A program made the translations under genes and the position numbers. From assembly GCA_032718475.1 (NCBI GenBank), contig JAUCBJ010002682.1, positions 19,793 through 83,792 of the forward strand: DNA of 64,000 nt. Reading direction: 5' to 3'. The notes beneath the pieces were generated by a model. That model searched no databases, had not been told where the DNA came from, and saw only the letters and a program-made list of their open reading frames with translations. Of this stretch, positions 12,201-20,979 are shown one piece after another; position 1 is the stretch's first letter, and each line of letters opens with the position of its first letter. This DNA is from Nemertoderma westbladi (taxonomy: Eukaryota; Xenacoelomorpha; Nemertodermatida; Nemertodermatidae).

Positions 12201-13050
12201 GTCGTTGTCGGTAGAATTCTTGCTGTTGTCGAGCAACTTCTGACGTAACCATACTTCCCTCGCAGATTTCGCTACGAATACTTACCAGCGATTGATTTAG
12301 TATTCCCGGTGCCGATTCGATTTGTGCGAATGAAGTTTCCCTCGTATATTCCGGCACGGTTTCCAAATCGCCGACGTCTTCGCCGCACATGCGTAAGTGG
12401 TCCGTCAGGTGTTTTAATTGTCCATCCAGTCGGTACAGTTCCTGTTCTTCCTCGGGTTGTAATAATTCGTCCGAAACTGACTCACCTAACAACTGGTCCG
12501 CTTGTTCCTGTTGTATCTGCCTAATCGTCGACTTAAACTGAATCAGTTTCTCTCTAGCGATCATTAGTTTCTCGAGGATTCTAAGTTGAGTGTCCATGTC
12601 CTGTCTCTGTCTAGCTAGATCTTGTAGACCAATTAGGTTATCTACGGACTTGTGTACTCTAGTTTGCACTCTAACCTGGAGGGTGTAGAACTCGAATCGA
12701 GACATCGGAGCGGTCAACTCGTCTAATATGCGATGACCTTCTCCAATACTCCTGGTTATATGCGCCATGTAACCTCCGACGCTTCTAACCACACTTTCCT
12801 GGCTTCCTGCTGAACTTACCATGTCCGTTTCCCTGTATCTAGGTTGCGGAACAGTTAGAAAGTCCTCGGTCCTGCCGTCGCCTCGTACTACGGCATCCGG
12901 TACTCCCGTTGGATGTACTGGTGACGCACACGGTGTAGGTTCGGTAGGCTCGCGAGTCTTCCCCTGTTGTCCTTCCGCTGCTGACTTATCCGCGTCACAC
13001 GAGTCATAGTCGGTAGGTGTATTCTTTGTATAGTCTTGTTTGTCACTCAT
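6298..13050 (-). CDS. Retroelement ORF1: Gag-protease-integrase polyprotein (2,250 aa) lacking RT/RNase H
   Basis: Residues 125-470 are a long Glu/Gln/Arg-rich coiled coil containing four Ala6-ESERQ-type repeats (336-385). Residues 820-1010 resemble the DUF1759 Gag region of BEL/Pao elements. Cys/His knuckles follow at 1069-1087, 1108-1121 (CX2CX4HX4C) and 1127-1140. The aspartic protease (DUF1758-like) has its catalytic motif LDSASS at 1240-1245. Residues 1400-1755, where RT and RNase H belong, hold only low-complexity sequence with a 41-residue duplication (SLLER repeats near 1566 and 1607). The integrase follows: zinc-binding region with CX2C at 1908-1911, catalytic Asp near 1944 (GIDCFGP), Asp 2006 (YSDQGTN), Glu 2056 (GGVWERL), and a DUF5641-like C-terminus at 2135-2235. 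The frame is intact, so the missing RT is not random decay of an otherwise broken copy. Confidence 0.88.
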   Translation of the reverse strand: MSDKQDYTKNTPTDYDSCDADKSAAEGQQGKTREPTEPTPCASPVHPTGVPDAVVRGDGRTEDFLTVPQPRYRETDMVSSAGSQESVVRSVGGYMAHITRSIGEGHRILDELTAPMSRFEFYTLQVRVQTRVHKSVDNLIGLQDLARQRQDMDTQLRILEKLMIAREKLIQFKSTIRQIQQEQADQLLGESVSDELLQPEEEQELYRLDGQLKHLTDHLRMCGEDVGDLETVPEYTRETSFAQIESAPGILNQSLVSIRSEICEGSMVTSEVARQQQEFYRQRREMEEQAQLLVMQAAVEEEKLRVANIARISHLQEQAELEAAEVERLEVDIARQAAAAAAESERQAAAAAAESERQAAAAAAESERQAAAAAAELERDRLVSEARAEMKTRQIKAQSAIRQAEFEAQQRQTEQREKTAKLHFELEKKARELANAEEDLDQKARDRSMRSRDGHDLDQLEVRHRQIQERKKEGSVGAPGRERQLVKDVCQRFPQVTHMFAPVTTKEPVSIAGSSDISPIHGVTEHRFVIPDKFIPSRATSSPIPKVKVSNPPITDRSSLLTGPALLTTKQVSPPSTPKPVTHYAYPMTFRPTRPVVSNAVIRPPFNQFTSQSTTSRKTCEPTEQRRTVETRPFNQFTSQSTTSRKTCEPTEQRRSVDDVPKRNVRIRTTQRTRARRPPYPDDSSTSSESDYPKREVFRTGAADEYKRERSDNSFADNPPQNTPTQKALQPTDAISTQQFADILRPVVNKLAQIEERLEEVQTDSSRNSEFEHNRHQKEPQRPVPSNPTSYHGKAPRRDINQVTNQGRETLNVAEEIAKFAARQGLPVQQPPKFSGSSKHWHTFVDYIESQIAVCAFTSREKFNYLLQTLSGEPKRLAETFVGVPDAFELAYDRLTSIYGGTVSMARSVIEELCKGGAITKPVDLLKLADEIKNAITTLRSIGQLDYGNTPTVLLKIIGRLHHRLRREWRKVEYQREERGGFLKLEDVYLLISREAVVETRSNYTDQHIVAEGITLPSSNRQKPQTTSTKTATYATPTESRQFSDGNRVSAPIGTKQTRQQLSTDFNGCQYCEHLGKRYIGHKLRGCRQFRELNSEERRLQIRPLDSCWRCTRHGHVRKDCPNTDTCPSCGRNHDGLLHTDSHTPTKRFAREHPEAAARCDAAYRKRESKTTPTFVTHIEDCFSEQSGSSDEESEDDDEYPNGDEQPSIALLTTDQLKGFSVIPIKVTGTKGSKRIYAILDSASSHSYVDEKIADVVTDLKQGKHVSYTVSSMHGQRAIPVTRVKLDLDSLLPKSQHSERERSLLPFRDLTFAATKDFSNLLGPVPEQSLEDRKYFRHLGVPECPVNYRSVAMLIGTDQFNLHQVWETRPSAVVAGNAYACRTPIGWYTRAPVRTLDVSDEEDDVQSTCSLLTTNSIHSFSPDVNHTTLQSTKHNRRVTSMISHKEQLTHQRSLELGEKTSQLEIPSTTDDRLASLPTPTTSTMPVDIDDEALRNQQVEQAVLDKLKKKPKAKWKDITSKVKRGRLASLSTPDILPDGQPDVLTDMSQNVPPDVSNTLTNSEAAVSLLERPSIDKQPDTLPDVSPDTLLDSRLDTSNVLTNDKAAVSLLERPCIDKLPILTHLSIHKHGETSCITDVGSTYANVNTGVTLRSRDIPNLQPIVRPGINVGRKISLPKPADPIEFKPPLTIDLQSTDNQGKKTKKDKLLVDPDGSTVNKRILTGGPVGPSSNSKPSKFSIDLPDDVTNTYVDRIVNLTDSWTSACRKLAWIVRFVQYVKGKRDFTRRLTLAEIDRCEIKLIRHYQLRYFAREFTSINQGQSIKSSPILSWSPIIYNGLICHKSRLQNIDFNTNFRYPIIIPQHHELQRAMILDAHLHLKHAGRHHCLSYLRTRFVLIRPSKALSSVTRTCIICKKVHSRIGTQEMSELPQARLQAFRPPFTETGIDCFGPIHTKRGRILVKRWGLIFTCMSSRAVHIERVMDLSTNAFILALRRFIARRGLVKCLYSDQGTNFVGARNEIARAFKKLDHDQISNELQPHKIVWKFNPPDSPWRGGVWERLIRSIKTAMAKVIPVNHILTDDQLTTLFVEIEAILNTRPIVLVPDDKQSQFALTPAHLLMQAPTTLTPISIPIESDSYGRKAWKITQLLANKFWEIWQNHYLPSISARTNWYNNTRALKPGDHVLLAEVNLKRRFWITGVILATHPSMDGVTRTVTVRTIDGRTVDRPTQRLVLLEETRNESGDYKSPPNTSK
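8210..8440 (-). repeat. 123-bp tandem duplication in the protease-integrase linker
   Basis: The stretches beginning near 8216 and 8339 both contain GGCCGCTCCAATAG followed by closely matching sequence, an in-frame 41-codon duplication. It lies in the part of ORF1 where the reverse transcriptase is absent. Confidence 0.7.
11090..11260 (-). repeat. 84-bp tandem duplication in ORF1
   Basis: Two nearly identical 28-codon blocks (protein block starting RPFNQFTSQSTTSRK) lie side by side. Each carries one copy of the 20-bp motif, read here as KTCEPTE. Confidence 0.85.
11935..12055 (-). repeat. Alanine-rich coding minisatellite in ORF1
   Basis: GCCGCTGCC runs separated by CTTGTCGCTCTGACTC occur four times with a 33-bp period. 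They encode alternating Ala6 and charged segments in the N-terminal coiled coil. Confidence 0.85.
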
Positions 13051-13134
13051 TTCGGTAGTTGTAAGTCAAGTAAAGTGAGTGTCAAAGTATCGAGTTTTAC
13101 CGTATTTATACAAAACGGTACTAATTACAGTCTT

Positions 13135-13270
13135 ATAAAATTAGCCTACCGGCCGATTTTATAGCAGATGGATAAAATTAGCCTAAAACGGCCAATTTTA
13201 CAGCAAATAAATGTCACGGAATAAGTATATAATAAAATTAGCCTAGCGGCCAATTTTATAACAAATAAAT
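13135..13270 (-). repeat. Three inverted-repeat units in the retroelement 5' leader
   Basis: Copies at about 13135-13162, 13172-13210 and 13231-13270 each read TAAAATTAGCC, then a short centre, then GGCCAATTTTA-like sequence, so each can form a hairpin. They lie just upstream of the ORF1 start on the minus strand, where packaging or dimerisation signals occur in LTR elements. That role is only inferred. Confidence 0.6.
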
Positions 13271-14851
13271 CGGATAACGATATGCGTTATCAAAAGGTAA
13301 ATTAAATACAATAATACGGACTAATTCAGCAATGAACAAAGAAATCATACGGAATGCATAAATACTTGAGACAGTGGAACCCACAATAATTTTAACTAAT
13401 ACGGTAATGCCTAACTTATTTATGCAACTTTTCGAACTCACCCACTCCAATAATTCTCCAGAAAAACAGATTCCCAGATACAAACCGGACGTGAACCTTT
13501 CCGTTTTTAACGTTGCGGACGAAACGCGATTTTCCCAACCAAAGTTGTTGAGTTATCTATCTCCCAAACTTGCTAAACACGGTCTTGCTCCCGTTACAGT
13601 CTAGAAATGAGTTCTGAATCCTGAAAAAACAAAAGAGTTAGGTTTTACTTTACGAAAATTTTGTACCGGTACAATATGGTATTTAAACCCCTTTAAACAC
13701 CGGTATTCAATTCCAAAATATTTTACACGCGGTTCAAATCAAATTTTTATTTCAAAAAATTAGCACTCAGCTAATCAAATACGAATTTTTACCTCAAAAT
13801 ACAAAATTTTCAAATAACTTTAGTCCTACCGAACCGTAGTTCAGTAAAACATATTCCTACTAATTTAGGAAATATGTTAAAATAATCATATTCCTACTAA
13901 TTGAAGAGATACGCCTATTCCTACTATTGGAAGAGACGGTAACAATACCTGCAATATCTTACTGTAAAGTTTGTAAATCAAATCATAAATCCGACCTTCT
14001 CACCAAAACAGTAAACTCTAAGTAAGCGAATATATTGCAGTATTGATCTCTTATAACCGGTGAGGCAGAAAACAGTCTACGAGCAGACAAACTTCGATAA
14101 AACAAAATCCCGCGCAGCGAATCCTAAAATCAGGCTGACTCACTGACGGACTAAGGGGCTCGTATACTTTGCCGCGGTGTGATTTATATGGTTGGGCAAA
14201 GAGACGCTAGCTAGGTACAGGCAGAGATTTGGAGATGTCTAACTAGCGGGCAAAGCACAGTACGGACAAAGTTAATTTTATATATTTCGAGGTGTAAATA
14301 ATTTCTAACGCGCGTGTTAATTCTGAATGGTCAAAACAGTTTTGCTCCTTCACATATATAATTACTGGGTACGGTGTACATTTACGAATATTCTAATTTT
14401 GTAACTTGTAGGTCCAATACTCACGAATGATAAGGTTCCTTCCCCTCTTGCGTATTTCCAGGACTCAAATTCAGGCATAAGGTTAATACTACGCCCAGAA
14501 TTCGGCAATTTTAGGTACCAGGTCCCTGATACTAAGAAGAGATGTGTTAGTGTACTACTGTAGGCGTACGGGTACTAATAGCTATCCTGGCTCCTATCTA
14601 GAATTTTAGTCACCCAGGTAGTCCGGGTAACTTCCTATTAGGGCGTTGGCGGGGACACGGTAGATGTTAGTATATCCCTGATAGCCTCAATTTATTTGCG
14701 CCTAGTGTAAACTGCCCTACCGCCTGAACGGTACAATCCCAATTCAGGTGAAAACACAGCAACCCCCCTAGCCTACAAGTTCTGATGTAATGGACACTGT
14801 CGTACTGCAAATAGTCGCACACGCACCTGTACTTAGCAAGAGTTAAGCGTA
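13271..14851 (-). other. 5' leader and/or LTR inner part, no gene seen
   Basis: No convincing coding sequence. The right LTR probably extends left of 14852 into this stretch, but the matching part of the left LTR is outside the window, so the LTR/leader boundary and primer-binding site cannot be placed. Confidence 0.45.
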
Positions 14852-15702
14852 CAGTTTGCTGCACCCTAACCAATGTGTATGCCTTGTACCGGTGTGCCTA
14901 CGTCCTATCTGCGTACTAGTATCTGCCTGCGCTCTCTCTCCCCCCGTAGGAATATGAAGGTCTACTGTGGGTTTTTTCCTGAATCAAGACAGTACAGTCC
15001 CTATGATGTAATTTTGGGCTTACAGCGTGTCACTACGTCTACCTTTGATCTTTTGGTCTTATACTTAGGTAGCAAGGATCGAACGCTGTCTAACCTTTCA
15101 GGCGATGGGCGAATAACTCCAAAATGGTATTGCGAGTTGTCTCTCGTCTACATTCCCGTGATGTTCCCGTTCATTGCTGCGGCCCGATCTCTAGCCGGCC
15201 ATCCTGTCCCTGAGTTTGTTCACCGTAGTGAATTCATAGTAAAACAGAAAAGCTGAGAGAATATTCTGACTTTATTACAGAAGACACAATTATAATACAA
15301 TGTAATCTGAGAATAAACTAAGCACGACAGAGAGATTGATTATAAGAAGTTTGTGTGAGTATAAAGTATATACTAAAGTAGTATACTAAAGTAGTAAACT
15401 AATGAACGAAATCGCACCTTTTTATACCAAATTTGTGCCGCAATCAATCGAGAAAATTCTCGATTGTTCTATAGATTCTAACAAGGTTTTAAAGATAGCT
15501 ATTGGTCCAGCTAATATATAACTTGCACGACATTGGTTACAATCAAATAACTACAGTCTTATTGGTACAGACAAATGCAATTAATTTGTAGCGGTTAATT
15601 TAAATGAGTTGAAATTCTGCACAAAAAATAATTCGCACTTACTAGGATTCGAACTCGATACCTACTACACATATAATTTCCAACGCTCTACCAACTGAGC
15701 TA

Positions 15703-17637
15703 GGGCTGGGGTAAAACAGACTGTAAACAAGGGGGGAAAAGAATTACGCGGAAAAATGACCAGAGAGGGAGGAAAAACGCAGAGAGAAAGGAAAAACGCA
15801 ATAATGTATTTTTCTACCATACATATTTTTATTAGAATTATTATACTTTGTAAATATTGAAACATCAATATTAAGTATGAGAACATGTAATATACATAAT
15901 AGAGCATTGTACATTATACAGTAACTTATACAAATTTAACTTATTCAACAAATAATATATTATTCTTTACGTCTAACAACTATCAACGTAGGCTATTCTA
16001 CCCCTAAAAGTCTGTTTACACGTGGAAACTTTTAGATCAACTTTCTCGGCAAAATAGCAACTTTTTTTGGAAAAACTTAATTTAATCACTGTTTACACGT
16101 GGCAACTTTACCAGCAACATGGCCGGCAACTTTTAGAGCAACTTGGCTAGTTTGACTGTAAAATAGTGGGTCATTTTATCTACTAGCTATTTTTTGATAA
16201 TTTAATTTGATTATCCCGCTTTAATTCGCCAACGCAAATTCCTTCACGTTGCCGTCAAAGTTGAGCAACTTTTACGGCAATTTTTTTCAGCAACTTACGT
16301 GTTTACACGGAGCAACTTGATCGGCAACCTGGTTTGCTCTACAAGTTGCCGAGAAAGTTGCTCTAAAAGTTGCCACGTGTAAACATGCCTTAAGGCAAGG
16401 ATATGCTCATTGCTCATCTCAAAGATCCATTAGTTTTCCAATAATTTAATTTAAAACTAATAATAATACGATATGGAACTCTGATTCCTCTGCTGACGTA
16501 AAACATAAAAAATCTAAAATACAGTACCCTTTTCGAAATAGGTCACCTTCTAAAATATTAAATTAAAGTACACTGTAAACAATCCATCAAACATAGATCT
16601 TACCAATTTTCCATAACCTTTTCCATCCAATATTTTATATTTTATGTATTTCCTATCTCGACTCATTAGTTTAGTTTTATATACCTGGATCAGCATCGGA
16701 ACTCCAGTGAAACAATTGATTGCGCTGTAGATTAACTTAGGATAATTAATTATTTCCCTATCAGCAACAACAGTAACAATCTCACACCTCACAATATTCA
16801 CATAATAGTAATACCCCCCCCCCCCCCCCCTTTTTTTGCAAGGACTACACACCACCCCTACCTGCCCAGCACTCCCAGACAATACATTGGGCTATAATAC
16901 TAGCCACGCCATTGTCCAAAGTATTATTGTAACTTAACTTTTAATATTGCAATTATACAATATACTGTATATATTACTCTATATGTGCAATGTGAGTATC
17001 GGATTACCAAATAACAATAAATTTTAAACAATTGTCTTCTTTAGTCTAAAATTCGCAACTGTTCGGTGGTCCACCCACACGAACAACACCATGTAGTACT
17101 AAAACCTCTAGGCCTACAACTACATGCTCTAAAACCCCAAAAATGACCCCCCCCGCTAAATGGCAGGTCTCCGTTTGCTAATTCCCTTATCAAAACACGG
17201 TACTCATGGATGCATTTGAAGTCATGACACATTACTGAAAGTTTATTATTTTACTCATAAGTATAGACAACTATATCATTTATTTGTCAATATAACACGA
17301 TTAACGGACTCGTTTAATTAAACGTAACGTAAATCTTTAATGAAATTTAAAAATTCCTTCCAAATCCTTGCCTGTAATCAATAATTAATTAAAAGTTTAG
17401 TTGTTTTGTTGGGTTAACTTAGCAGCCTATCCAAGTACATGATTTCCCATCTCCTCAACCAGGGGAACTACTATATAGTTTAAACTATGTAAGCTATTTA
17501 TAGCAGCCAATAGAAAGCCGGGTTTTTCCTACCATCCACCTAAGCAAGCTACTCCCTTCCTCACCTCCACGCTACTCGCGACCTTAGCTCTAGCCTACTC
17601 TCAACCTTAGATTTACCACAGTCCTTAGGTATTCTGC
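15703..17637. mobile_element. 1.9-kb insertion in the 5' LTR with 8-bp target duplication
   Basis: The left LTR is continuous here but the right copy is split. CTGAGCTA flanks the inserted DNA on both sides (15695-15702 and 17638-17645) and is present once in the left LTR. An 8-bp duplication fits hAT- or P-type DNA transposons, but I see no convincing terminal inverted repeat and no transposase, so the class is open. The duplicated 8 bp is the reverse complement of TAGCTCAG, the A box of the LTR's tRNA-like module. A C-run lies near 16815. Confidence 0.75.
16012..16388. mobile_element. Hairpin (MITE-like) sequence nested in the LTR insertion
   Basis: The arms 16012-16051 and 16347-16388 are inverted copies, sharing CTGTTTACACGTGG, then AACTTTTAGA and CAACTTTCTCGGCAA. 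The interior has further copies of GCAACTTTT-type words and GTTTACACG in both orientations. No ORF. It may be an independent nested MITE or the folded core of the surrounding element. Confidence 0.65.
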
Positions 17638-17778
17638 CTGAGCTACTGAACCACTTGACCGATGGGTGCACAATAGATAGAACCAATACTAATGAGAACT
17701 CAAAGCAATCTTTACAAAGTTAATTCGAATAAAATAAAATTTTGAAAATCCACGGCATTTAGGGAATATAATTCTATA

Positions 17779-20700
17779 AGTGTAATGAAATAGTTAGTTA
17801 TGGTACAACTATAACACTAGTGTAATGAAATAGTTAGTTATGGTACAACTATAACACTAGTGTAATTAAATAGTTATGGTACAACTATAACACTAGTGTA
17901 ATGAAATAGTTATGGTACAACTATAACACTAGTGTAATGAAATAGTTATGGTACAACTATAACACTAGTGTAATGAAATAGTTATGGTACAACTATAACA
18001 CTAGTGTAATGAAATAGTTATGGTACAACTATAACACTAGTGTAATGAAATAGTTATGGTACAACTATTACACTAGTGTAGTTAAATAGTTATGGTACAA
18101 CTATTACACTAGTGTAATTAAATAGTTATGGTACAACTATAACACTAGTGTAATGAAATAGTTAGTTATGGTACAACTATAACACTAGTGTAATTAAATA
18201 GTTATGGTACAACTATAACACTAGTGTAATGAAATAGTTATGGTACAACTATAACACTAGTGTAGTTAAATAGTTATGGTACAACTATAACACTAGTGTA
18301 ATTAAATAGTTATGGTACAACTATAACACTAGTGTAATGAAATAGTTAGTTATGGTACAACTATAACACTAGTGTAATGAAATAGTTAGTTATGGTACAA
18401 CTATAACACTAGTGTAATTAAATAGTTATGGTACAACTATAACACTAGTGTAATGAAATAGTTATGGTACAACTATAACACTAGTGTAATTAAATAGTTA
18501 GTTATGGTACAACTATAACACTAGTGTAATTAAATAGTTAGTTATGGTACAACTATAACAATAGTGTAATGAAATAGTTATGGTACAACTATTACACTAG
18601 TGTAATTAAATAGTTATGGTACAGCTATAACACTAGTGTAATGAAATAGTTAGTTATGGTACAACTATTACACTAGTGTAATGAAATAGTTAGTTATGGT
18701 ACAACTATAACACCAGTGTAATGAAATAGTTATGGTACAACTATAACACTAGTGTAATGAAATAGTTATGGTACAACTATAACACTAGTGTAATGAAATA
18801 GTTATGGTACAACTATAACACTAGTGTAATGAAATAGTTATGGTACAACTATAACACTAGTGTAATGAAATAGTTATGGTACAACTATTACACTAGTGTA
18901 GTTAAATAGTTATGGTACAACTATAACACTAGTGTAGTTAAATAGTTATGGTACAACTATAACACTAGTGTAATGAAATAGTTATGGTACAACTATAACA
19001 CTAGTGTAATGAAATAGTTAGTTATGGTACAACTATAACACCAGTGTAATGAAATAGTTAGTTATGGTACAACTATAACACTAGTGTAATTAAATAGTTA
19101 TGGTACAACTATAACACTAGTGTAATGAAATAGTTATGGTACAACTATTACACTAGTGTAGTTAAATAGTTATGGTACAACTATAACACTAGTGTAGTTA
19201 AATAGTTATGGTACAACTATAACACTAGTGTAATTAAATAGTTATGGTACAACTATGACACTAGTGTAATTAAATAGTTATGGTACAACTATAACACTAG
19301 TGTAATGAAATAGTTATGGTACAACTATAACACTAGTGTAATTAAATAGTTATGGTACAACTATAACACTAGTGTAATGAAATAGTTATGGTACAACTAT
19401 AACACTAGTGTAATGAAATAGTTATGGTACAACTATAACACTAGTGTAATGAAATAGTTATGGTACAACTATAACACTAGTGTAATGAAATAGTTATGGT
19501 ACAACTATAACACTAGTGTAATGAAATAGTTACGGTACAACTATAACACTAGTGTAATGAAATAGTTATGGTACAACTATTACACCAGTGTAATGAAATA
19601 GTTATGGTACAACTATAACACTAGTGTAATTAAATAGTTATGGTACAACTATAACACTTGTGTAATGAAATAGTTATGGTACAACTATAACACTAGTGTA
19701 ATGAAATAGTTATGGTACAACTATTACACCAGTGTAATTAAATAGTTATGGTACAACTATAACACTAGTGTAATTAAATAGTTATGGTACAACTATAACA
19801 CTAGTGTAATGAAATAGTTATGGTACAACTATAACACTAGTGTAATGAAATAGTTATGGTACAACTATAACACTAGTGTAATGAAATAGTTATGGTACAA
19901 CTATAACACTAGTGTAATGAAATAGTTATGGTACAACTATTACACTAGTGTAGTTAAATAGTTATGGTACAACTATAACACTAGTGTAGTTAAATAGTTA
20001 TGGTACAACTATAACACTAGTGTAATGAAATAGTTAGATATAGTACAACTATAACACTAGTGTAATTAAATAGTTAGTTATGGTACAACTATAACACTAG
20101 TGTAATGAAATAGTTATGGTACAACTATAACACTAGTGTAATGAAATAGTTATGGTACAACTATTACACCAGTGTAATTAAATAGTTATGGTACAACTAT
20201 AATACTAGTGTAATTAAATAGTTATGGTACAACTATAACACTAGTGTAATTAAATAGTTATGGTACAACTATAACACTAGTGTAATTAAATAGTTATGGT
20301 ACAACTATAACACTAGTGTAATTAAATAGTTATGGTACAACTATAACACTAGTGTAATTAAATAGTTATGGTACAACTATAACACTAGTGTAATTAAATA
20401 GTTATGGTACAACTATAACACTAGTGTAATTAAATAGTTATGGTACAACTATAACACTAGTGTAATTAAATAGTTATGGTACAACTATAACACCAGTGTA
20501 ATGAAATAGTTATGGTACAACTATTACACTAGTGTAATTAAATAGTTATGGTACAACTATAAAACTAGTGTAATGAAATAGTTAGTTATGGTACAACTAT
20601 AACACTAGTGTAATTAAATAGTTAGTTATGGTACAACTATAACACTAGTGTAATTAAATAGTTATGGTACAACTATAACACCAGTGTAATGAAATAGTTA

Positions 20701-20856
20701 GTTATGGTACAACTATAACACTAGTGTAATTAAATAGTTAGTTATGGTACAACTATAACACTAGTGTAATTAAATAGTTACGGTACAACTATTACACTAG
20801 TGTAATGAAATAGTTAGTTATGGTACAACTATAACACTAGTGTAATGAAATAGTTC
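17779..20856. repeat. 36/40-bp AT-rich minisatellite, about 80 copies
   Basis: The basic unit is 36 bp; a GTTA insertion after AAATAGTTA gives a 40-bp form. Each unit contains two palindromes: ACACTAGTGT at the unit junction and TAGTTATGGTACAACTA in the centre. Substitutions are confined to a few positions (AATGAAA, AATTAAA, AGTTAAA). No coding potential. It begins immediately at the retroelement's outer LTR end and ends about 80 bp before tentative channel exon 14. Confidence 0.95.
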
Positions 20857-20938
20857 GAGTACAAATATAACTAAAATTGTAATTAATAAAGGCCAATTTA
20901 TTTAAATCAAATTCCCATTTGTGCACAAAATTACATAC

Positions 20939-20979
20939 CGGAGCATTTAATAAGATTACAGTTCTCTTCTCTTTAAGTG
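20939..20979 (-). CDS. Slo2: Slo2 exon 14 (tentative, 41 bp)
   Basis: On the minus strand an acceptor AATTACAG precedes 41 bp that end before the donor GTATGT. Joined to exon 13 the split codon gives Ala, then [13 protein letters not shown], ending in phase 0. The family is poorly conserved here (RCK1-RCK2 linker), so support comes only from splice signals, phase and an open frame. Confidence 0.45.

Larger units (their letters stand above)
1266..12962 (-). repeat. Dispersed 20-bp near-palindromic motif, about ten copies in one orientation
   Basis: The plus-strand form is GGTAGGCTCGCGAGTCTTCC or, in noncoding DNA, GAAAGGCTCGCGAGTCTTCC. Copies: 1266-1284, 1461-1479, 1862-1880, 4836-4855, 5982-6000, 8463-8481, 11098-11117, 11182-11201, 12943-12962, and a degenerate copy at 8621-8640. 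The core CTCGCGAG is a perfect palindrome in three copies; variants are CTCGCAAG, CTCACAAG and CCCACGAG. In the ORFs it is read in two frames, giving RLASL in some places and KTREPTE or KTCEPTE in others. Conservation is therefore at the nucleic-acid level. The copies at 11098 and 11182 belong to an 84-bp tandem duplication; those at 5982 and 8463 share 27 bp. Confidence 0.85.
1..17778 (-). mobile_element. BEL/Pao-like LTR retrotransposon without reverse transcriptase (left end outside window)
   Basis: The sequence starting at position 1 recurs at 14852 as a near-identical direct repeat, and the DNA between holds two long minus-strand ORFs. ORF1 has the Gag, zinc knuckle, protease and integrase order of BEL/Pao elements. 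The 5' LTR is therefore the right copy and the 3' LTR the left copy. In about 1 kb of compared LTR I see only about six substitutions and a few small indels, so the insertion looks young. The element most likely sits in the channel intron after exon 14. No reverse transcriptase or RNase H is encoded in either ORF. The outer left LTR edge and flanking target duplication are outside the window, so total length is unknown. Confidence 0.85.
14852..17778 (-). repeat. 5' LTR (right copy), interrupted by a 1.9-kb insertion
   Basis: Positions 14852-15702 match 1-834 or so, and 17646-17778 match the remainder up to 967. Differences include a duplicated ATACTAAAGTAGT block near 15370 and a few single-base changes. 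The outer end at 17778 abuts the 36/40-bp satellite directly. Confidence 0.85.
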
